A stretch of DNA of 10,797 nt from GW2011-AR1 sp964384965 (lineage in GTDB: Archaea; Nanobdellota; Nanobdellia; Pacearchaeales; GW2011-AR1): the NCBI GenBank assembly GCA_964384965.1, contig CAYLLR010000022.1, positions 1-10,797 on the forward strand, in the 5' to 3' direction. Shown piece by piece: positions 5,989-10,797 of this stretch. Numbering within the stretch: the first letter of the stretch is position 1; each line of letters starts with the position of its first letter. The notes under the pieces were generated by a model. The model saw only the letters and a program-made list of their open reading frames with translations, was not told where the DNA came from and made no database searches. The translations under genes were made by a program, and so were the position numbers.

Positions 5989-6011
5989 AAAAAAGATTTT
6001 TCTTTTTACCA

Positions 6012-6173
6012 TCATCCTCTAAAAATGTTTTTTAATCCTTCTATCCCCGAAATTCCTTTGTCCTTTAAAATAAAAATTGCAACCATTAAAACCACCAATA
6101 TGGCAATTGAAATTAAAATCCAAGGCAGATATTCTGAGACTATTCCCCTTTTATTTTTCAACCAATCTTTCAT
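6012..6173 (-). CDS. Small type IV prepilin-like protein, 53 aa (operon gene 1)
   Basis: ATG 6173, TGA 6014-6012. It encodes MKDWLKNKRG, with cleavage expected after G10, then IVSEYLPW with Glu at +4, a hydrophobic helix to about residue 36, and only ~17 further residues (ILKDKGISGIEGLKNIFRG). After cleavage it would be about 43 aa, essentially just the assembly helix, like the smallest archaellin/pilin-type subunits. It is the first gene of the operon, has no Shine-Dalgarno, and lies 16-30 nt after a TATA-like box, so the operon mRNA is probably leaderless. A highly expressed minimal pilin is one possible role. Confidence 0.8.
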   Translation of the reverse strand: MKDWLKNKRGIVSEYLPWILISIAILVVLMVAIFILKDKGISGIEGLKNIFRG

Positions 6174-6187
6174 ACCAAATCCAAGAA

Positions 6188-6203
6188 GATATATTTAATA
6201 AAG
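6188..6203 (-). promoter_or_regulatory. TATA-like promoter of the prepilin operon
   Basis: On the minus strand 6203-6189 reads CTTTATTAAATATAT, centred about 22 nt before ATG 6173. This position predicts initiation at or very near the start codon. It is less perfect than the boxes at 1931-1940 and 2566-2574. Confidence 0.5.
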
Positions 6204-6239
6204 ATTACTAATGAAATAAAGAAACAAAATCTTTTAAAT

Positions 6240-6282
6240 AATCTCTTTAAAAAAATATTGGGTTCTAAAAATTAAAGAGATT
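6240..6282. repeat. 10-bp inverted repeat between tadC and the prepilin operon
   Basis: AATCTCTTTA (6240-6249) and TAAAGAGATT (6273-6282) are perfect inverted copies with a 23-nt loop. The repeat starts 23 nt past the tadC stop and ends about 66 nt before the first prepilin start. It could be the tadC terminator (a T7 run lies in the loop on the minus strand) or an operator upstream of the operon promoter. The core AAAGAGA/TCTCTTT also forms the palindrome at 2558-2580. Confidence 0.5.
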
Positions 6283-6304
6283 TCAAATAAATTATTTCTC
6301 ACTT

Positions 6305-8467
6305 TCAAATTAAATTTCCTAAAACAACCGCACTTAAAATTGAAAGAGCCAAAACACTTATGAGAGCAACAACAAAATAAAGTCCAACACCTCTCTTCAA
6401 ATTTATTCCTATTTTACTTGTTTTCTCAAGAGGGTCCTCTCCGGAATTGATTGTAACAAGGGTGCCCGTTAAAATAAAAATTACTTCAATTAAATAAACC
6501 CCGACGGAAATTTGTAAAAAATAAGGAGGAATCATATTTTTATATTGAAAAATTCCGTTAGGACCTAAAAGATTTCCCAAAGCCCCCAAATTTGCAGAAC
6601 TTGCAAGATTTCCTACATCAAGCATTCCTAAAATAGATGTAATCATCGCTGCAAGACCCACCACAATTCCCGATAATAAAGGCGCTAAAAAAGTCATATT
6701 GCTCTTCATATCGCTGGTTATTTCTGCAAGAAGGTCCTTTAACCTTGTAGTAACTTTCTTTGAATTTTTAATATATTCAGATATGCTTATAAGACTCACT
6801 GCTGCAATTTTTAATCCTTTCTTTGAAGATTCAATTAAAATTCTCATCGATGTGGAAATCAAACTCGACGGAAAAGAACGAAGCGCCCCCCGATTTGGAT
6901 CAAAAATCGCCTTCTCAACACTCATACCCATTTGACGAATGTTATAGTTAACTTTACTAAAAAACTCTCCCGTCCTAAGACCTTTATTTGATTCTGCAAC
7001 CTTTCCAAAAACAAGTTCAGGAGGAACGCCATTTCCAAGACGATTGCCCAACTGAAACAAGGAATTATTAAATTCTCCTTCAAGTTCTTTAGTCTTCTTT
7101 CTCTCAACCATCAGCTCTTTAGTTCTTCCTTTGTAGGAAATTGAAAAGAAAATCGCAACTGAAATTGGAAAAAACATTCCAAGCAAAAGAGCTCCTAACC
7201 CAAAAGGGCCTTTTGTTCCAGTGAGGCCATCAATAAAACCAAAAAAATTTCCATCCCCAAAAACTGAGAGTCCTAATTCACTGAAAGAATAATCTTTTTG
7301 CAAACCAATAAATCCTGGAAGGGGGGTATAATGAAAAATTAAAGGAAGCAAACTCAAAACTATTAAAGGAAAAACTATCAAAAAGGCCTTCTTATATGGA
7401 GCTTTATTTTTATATTTGAAATATAGGGGATTGTTCTCTAAAAGAGTCGTTTCCCCATATCCCCCCGGACGCATAGTTAAGGCTTTATCTGTTAGATAAA
7501 AAACCATAAAAGGAACAATTAAATTGAACAGAATAAAAACATGAACATAGGTCAAAATTTCTCCAATCATCGCAGAAGCGAGAGGGATTAATGCCAAACC
7601 CAGCGTCGGCAAAACAACCCCCAGCATATAAACGTTTGTCAAAGGGCTACGAACAGAATGACTAAATTTGAGCATTTTTTCATAAACCCCATCCAAAACA
7701 ACCTGCAATCCCTTTTCAAGAGTTGAAATCCTCCTTGAAGAATCAGGTTCAAAAAGGCTACTTTCAATTAGATGAAAACTTTCTATAAACTCTGTTGAAT
7801 ATCCTCTCCAACTTTCCAGATAATTATCCAAACTCTCCTTTATTGTAGAATATTTTCCAATTTCAACATTATAAAAAATCTTTTTAAAATCGAGTGCAAG
7901 AGGATATTCTAAATGTTCCGACGCAAATTGAATCGCCTTTTCTAAATTGGGAGATTGTCTCATATAAACAACGATATAAAGAATTGCAGGAACCATCTGA
8001 CTTGAAGCCTTTAATCTCCACTTGTTTGCCAACCTTTCTGGATATTGACCCATAAAATAAAAGACGAAAACAGAAAAGATAGTTACTAAAAAGAAAAATA
8101 AAAGGGGAAAATTTGAAAGGCCGCCCCCTCCAACAAGAGTAATTCCCACTGAAATAAACAACCCCAATAAAAAGATTGTCATAAAACTTGTGACTGCAAG
8201 ACCAATTGCCTGCCAAGGTTCTACTTCAATATGGGCAAATTCCAAATTTTTTGAAACTCTCTCTTCATCTTTTTTAGAAGGTTTTATTTTAATTATATTT
8301 CCAAGAGTATTAGCCCATCTTTCATAAGTAGAATATTCTCGAGAAATTTCTTCCTTAAATTTTTCATAAGAAACACTCTCCCTCGTCGGAGAAATTTTTG
8401 AATCAATCTGACCTTCTATTTTAGCACCATACTTTTTTAAAATTTCTTTTACATCCTTTCCAGACAT
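6305..8467 (-). CDS. tadC: Archaeal pilus assembly platform protein TadC/ArlJ-like, two T2SF domains, 720 aa
   Basis: Inner-membrane platform of a type IV pilus/Tad-type machine. It would transmit ATPase motion and add pilin subunits to the base of the fibre. Residues 1-85 are cytoplasmic and helical. Hydrophobic segments lie at about 86-111, 121-140, 276-300, 304-326, 360-380, 421-443, 592-616, 649-673 and 694-719. Two cytoplasmic helical T2SF-type domains fill 145-270 (ASSQMVPAILYIVVYMRQSP, LEKAIQFASEHL) and 450-590 (FNNSLFQLGNRLGNGVPPEL, AEITSDMKSNMTFLAP), the doubled layout typical of archaeal forms. GGAGGG (8479-8474) is 6 nt before ATG 8467. No partner ATPase is in the window. It is followed after 131 bp by the prepilin operon. 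The family is firm; the symbol is by analogy. Confidence 0.92.
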   Translation of the reverse strand: MSGKDVKEILKKYGAKIEGQIDSKISPTRESVSYEKFKEEISREYSTYERWANTLGNIIKIKPSKKDEERVSKNLEFAHIEVEPWQAIGLAVTSFMTIFLLGLFISVGITLVGGGGLSNFPLLFFFLVTIFSVFVFYFMGQYPERLANKWRLKASSQMVPAILYIVVYMRQSPNLEKAIQFASEHLEYPLALDFKKIFYNVEIGKYSTIKESLDNYLESWRGYSTEFIESFHLIESSLFEPDSSRRISTLEKGLQVVLDGVYEKMLKFSHSVRSPLTNVYMLGVVLPTLGLALIPLASAMIGEILTYVHVFILFNLIVPFMVFYLTDKALTMRPGGYGETTLLENNPLYFKYKNKAPYKKAFLIVFPLIVLSLLPLIFHYTPLPGFIGLQKDYSFSELGLSVFGDGNFFGFIDGLTGTKGPFGLGALLLGMFFPISVAIFFSISYKGRTKELMVERKKTKELEGEFNNSLFQLGNRLGNGVPPELVFGKVAESNKGLRTGEFFSKVNYNIRQMGMSVEKAIFDPNRGALRSFPSSLISTSMRILIESSKKGLKIAAVSLISISEYIKNSKKVTTRLKDLLAEITSDMKSNMTFLAPLLSGIVVGLAAMITSILGMLDVGNLASSANLGALGNLLGPNGIFQYKNMIPPYFLQISVGVYLIEVIFILTGTLVTINSGEDPLEKTSKIGINLKRGVGLYFVVALISVLALSILSAVVLGNLI

Positions 8468-8473
8468 TTATAT

Positions 8474-8479
8474 CCCTCC
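8474..8479 (-). promoter_or_regulatory. Shine-Dalgarno GGAGGG for tadC
   Basis: GGAGGG with a 6-nt spacer (ATATAA) before ATG 8467. An AT-rich TATA-like stretch (ATTTATTAATTATT) lies about 25-40 nt upstream of the start and could be the promoter, but it is not distinct from the background. Confidence 0.7.
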
Positions 8480-8871
8480 ATAAAAAACAGCAAAAAATAA
8501 TTAATAAATGTTTAGAATTTGAGTTTATTAGCCCCTTGTCAAGTTGAAAAAGGATGTGAAACCCTAAGGTACAAATCCCCGCGAGCGTTTAATGAATAAA
8601 TCGAGAAAATGAGGAGGATTTGAAAAAATTCTTCCAGCATATTTTTTCATCTAAAGAAATTTGAAGCCAAACAATTCATTGTAGTTTGAAAGTTTTTTAT
8701 CTTTAAAATAACTCATAGAATTTTTACCAGCCCATAAGTAAAACAATATTTAAAAACCTCTTTGATAGTCTCCTGCGAATTGGGAAATTCTAAAAATGTA
8801 ATTTAAGTTGGAAAACCATCTCACAATAAGTTATTATTAAATAAGATATGAATATTTTAATTTAATCCCCA
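8480..8871. other. Gene-free spacer between the surface-protein gene and tadC
   Basis: There is no convincing gene on either strand. Position 8531-8590 is clearly less AT-rich than its surroundings (CCCCGCGAGCG at 8577-8587). In its plus-strand frame it reads CQVEKGCETLRYKSPRA before a TAA at 8597-8599, but no start codon precedes it. On the minus strand only short fragments (about 20-32 codons) separated by stops are open. It could be a remnant of a lost gene or mobile element, or an unrecognised RNA. I cannot name it. Confidence 0.4.
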
Positions 8872-10797
8872 CTATCCAAATAACCTCGAAAACCAATTCA
8901 AAATTTTTTGCAAAAATCCTTCACTAACACAAGAACTATTCACGCACAAATTGCTTGAACACTGGAAATTATTATCACAACTACCATCTCCACTAATTTG
9001 AGAAATAAATTCATTACTTTCACTACAATAATCCCCGTTTTTTCTATACCCTAAAGGGTAACATCTTTCATCTGAAAAGCATCCTTCTTTACATTCTTCT
9101 ATTGAAGCAGAAAGTTTTGAAAGTTCAAATTTAACATAAGAATTCTTAGGAGTTTTATCAGAAGAGAAAATATTGAGAATTCTAATCGAATACTCTCCTT
9201 CCTTTAATTTGTATGAGTAGCTCTCTCCCGTCTCCAAGTAAGGGCTGGATTTCTCGTTAACTTTTAGTTTAACTTTATTCTTTAATACTTCTTCAATAAA
9301 AATATTTCTTCCAATATATTTTTTATTATAAGCTTTACAAATTTTGTTAATTTCATTTGTTTTTCTACAAAATGATTTTCCTTCTTCAATAAGAGGGTCC
9401 AAAAAAGAATACTTAAAAACCACATTCCAAGAATCTTCTTTTCCCGAAGGAAGGTTGATTTCAACAATTTTAATTAAAACATCTTTTTTATCGCTTCCAG
9501 ATAAAGGATAATATACATACTCCTCTCCCTCCTTTAAAATCGGCGAAACTTCCCCTTTTCCATTTTTATCTTCTCCAAACCTTAATCGAACTCCCTCTTC
9601 AGAAATAGATTCTATTCTTATTCCTTCCGGAGCATCTCCTTTATAAATTTTGCAGATCCCAGCTCCTTCTCCCGTCTCCTTACAGTAGGATTTTTCAACG
9701 GGAGGTAATTTTGATTCCATCAATAAAATTACCGCCCTATTTGAATTTGTCTCATCATTACTTTCATTCCCATTTCTAACAATTTCTATATCTTTAACTT
9801 GAGCATAAACTGAAGAATAAATTTTAGAAGGGTTTTCTATTGGTTGATTGACAGGAATAAGATTAATACTATTATTTACAGTTTCCCACATAATGATTCT
9901 TCTCCAACTCCTTTTAGATCCTGTAGAAATGTCATAAAATCTAACCTCCTGCTTCTTAACCACATCTTCCTCTGAGCAAGGATTTTTTGTACATTGATCA
10001 TACTCTAAAATAGAAACCTGATTCCACACATCATTAAATCTAATTACCTCTCCTGTAAAAACATCATATTCTCCATAAGAAGAAATAGAAACCTTGGGAC
10101 TACAATACCCCTGACCAAAAGAATCATTTACACAAAAATCTTCTAAAGCACAATTTTCTGTACTAGAAATTTTAATACCATTTGAACAAGAATATTCCTT
10201 TATAGTTTTCCCATCGGGAAGACAGGTATCTTTGTAGAGAACTCCCCCTGAAGTTACGGCTCCTGGAATAAGAATGTTATTTCCTCCATCACTATCTACA
10301 CAGGTTGTTAAATTGAGAGGTTCATAAATAGATTTAAACAAAACCACCGCTGTTCCCAATGTTTTATCTATAGAAACTACCTCAACAGAAAGATTATAAC
10401 TTAAAGGACGCGTTACTGCTCCAACCATAAATTTTCCTGTTTCCCCTTCGTGCAGTACTAATGATTGGGCATTTTCAGCTTCAAAATCAACTATGGGCCT
10501 GGTATCCCCTTGAAGAGCCCAACTAACTTCTGAGATATATCCATTAACTCCATTTATTCTAAATTTATCTCCACTACTAACTTTATATGTTCCAGAAAAG
10601 TAAAAATTTCCATTTTTACAACCACTAAAATCAAATTTACAATTACTATCGCAACCCAATACTCCCGAAGTATATCCAAAATACTGACAACTTGCCCCAT
10701 TTGCCCACACTTTTCCATCACATTGTTCTCCAATGTCCTGAACTCCATTTCCACAAAGAGAGAGACCCTCTCCCCCACATTCTCCTCCGTCATCTCC
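8872..10797 (-). CDS. Large Cys-rich secreted/surface protein, 5'-truncated by window edge
   Basis: The frame is open from the right edge (641 residues in the window) to TAG 8874-8872, so the real start is outside; the internal GTG at 10710 is not the start. Order of parts, numbered from the window edge: 7-60, a DUF4215-like Cys repeat (CGNGVQDIGEQCDG, then CQYFGYTSGVLGCDSNCKFDFSGC); 68-155, a beta-rich domain; 166-232, a Cys-rich segment (TCVDSDGG, YSCSNGI, DFCVNDSFGQGYC); 236-360, a second beta-rich domain; 367-467 and 473-562, a tandem pair of related domains; 569-624, a Cys-rich end (CYPLGYRKNGDYCS, CDNNFQCSSNLCVNSSC); 626-641, the amphipathic helix EGFLQKILNWFSRLFG. The many paired Cys and N-x-S/T sites indicate an extracellular protein. 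A role in adhesion is inferred only. No link to the pilus is shown apart from proximity. Confidence 0.82.
   Translation of the reverse strand, partial: GDDGGECGGEGLSLCGNGVQDIGEQCDGKVWANGASCQYFGYTSGVLGCDSNCKFDFSGCKNGNFYFSGTYKVSSGDKFRINGVNGYISEVSWALQGDTRPIVDFEAENAQSLVLHEGETGKFMVGAVTRPLSYNLSVEVVSIDKTLGTAVVLFKSIYEPLNLTTCVDSDGGNNILIPGAVTSGGVLYKDTCLPDGKTIKEYSCSNGIKISSTENCALEDFCVNDSFGQGYCSPKVSISSYGEYDVFTGEVIRFNDVWNQVSILEYDQCTKNPCSEEDVVKKQEVRFYDISTGSKRSWRRIIMWETVNNSINLIPVNQPIENPSKIYSSVYAQVKDIEIVRNGNESNDETNSNRAVILLMESKLPPVEKSYCKETGEGAGICKIYKGDAPEGIRIESISEEGVRLRFGEDKNGKGEVSPILKEGEEYVYYPLSGSDKKDVLIKIVEINLPSGKEDSWNVVFKYSFLDPLIEEGKSFCRKTNEINKICKAYNKKYIGRNIFIEEVLKNKVKLKVNEKSSPYLETGESYSYKLKEGEYSIRILNIFSSDKTPKNSYVKFELSKLSASIEECKEGCFSDERCYPLGYRKNGDYCSESNEFISQISGDGSCDNNFQCSSNLCVNSSCVSEGFLQKILNWFSRLFG
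9112..9699 (-). repeat. Tandem domain duplication within the surface protein
   Basis: Two consecutive ~90-100-residue domains align by eye. The first (nt 9699-9397) contains KSYCKETGEGAGICKIY, SPILKEGEEYVYYPL and DSWNVVFKYSF. The second (nt 9381-9112) contains KSFCRKTNEINKICKAY, SPYLETGESYSYKL and NSYVKFELS. The order and spacing of K-S-[YF]-C, I-C-K, S-P-x-L-x-x-G-E and the closing beta strand are the same. DNA identity is low, so the duplication is old. Confidence 0.75.

Noticed and set aside
2637..6173. Archaellum (flagellum) operon
   Set aside because: No arlC/D/E/F/G/H-type gene or recognisable archaellin is present; the small diverse prepilins fit a pilus-like system better.
7884..8216. 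110-codon minus-strand ORF inside tadC
   Set aside because: Out-of-frame shadow of the N-terminal T2SF domain; composition is not protein-like and the tadC frame is unambiguous.
8545..8590. tRNA-like T-arm (GGTACAAATCC)
   Set aside because: The flanking bases do not form the T stem, and no acceptor, D or anticodon arm can be drawn around it.
8708..10710. GTG at 10710 as the true start of the surface protein
   Set aside because: The same frame continues upstream for 29 more codons and includes the first half of a Cys repeat, so the gene begins outside the window.
10554..10793. 79-codon minus-strand ORF at the right edge
   Set aside because: It is in another frame from the Cys-repeat reading, which is open to the window edge and has the CGNG...GEQCDG pattern.
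1..10797. CRISPR array, insertion-sequence ends, rRNA
   Set aside because: No regularly spaced direct repeats, no intact transposase with terminal inverted repeats, and no rRNA-like conserved sequence were seen on either strand.

Overview
The window looks like a piece of an archaeal genome, most plausibly a DPANN lineage of the Pacearchaeota/Woesearchaeota type. The reasons are the very AT-rich DNA, TATA boxes with purine-rich BRE-like flanks that sit 22-32 nt before start codons (leaderless or nearly leaderless genes), a two-domain archaeal TadC/ArlJ-like platform protein, a FlaK/PibD-like prepilin peptidase, and a run of very small class III-type prepilins. The lineage call rests on remembered family resemblance, not on a search. 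Every gene I can support is on the minus strand, so the window reads from its right end to its left end.

Reading in the direction of transcription: (1) >10797-8872 is the C-terminal 641 residues of a large Cys-rich secreted or surface protein whose start lies outside the window. It contains a tandem pair of homologous domains and ends in an amphipathic helix. (2) 8871-8468 is gene-free, with a small GC-richer patch. (3) 8467-6305 is the 720-residue platform protein TadC, with a strong Shine-Dalgarno. (4) A 131-bp gap with an inverted repeat and a TATA box leads into a tight nine-gene operon, 6173-2637, of single-membrane-span proteins. Seven have a [K/R]-G prepilin processing site before the hydrophobic stretch. 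Two (55 and 33 aa) are tiny membrane proteins without that site. Most neighbours overlap by 4-11 nt. (5) 2546-2056 is a clear pseudogene of a DEDDh 3'-5' exonuclease, with an intact-looking BRE/TATA promoter but stops, a frameshift and a lost catalytic Asp. (6) 1904-1461 is another, separately promoted, Cys-rich prepilin. (7) 1330-1054 holds two overlapping 49-codon small ORFs of uncertain reality. (8) 1022-<1 is a prepilin peptidase (A24 aspartic protease) with a C-terminal cytoplasmic-type extension, cut by the left edge.

Together the genes make most of a type IV pilus-like surface machine: many candidate subunits, the inner-membrane platform that would polymerise them, and the peptidase that would trim them. 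The secretion ATPase that normally partners TadC is not in the window. Adhesion, DNA uptake and cell-cell attachment to a host are all possible roles, and the sequence does not decide between them.
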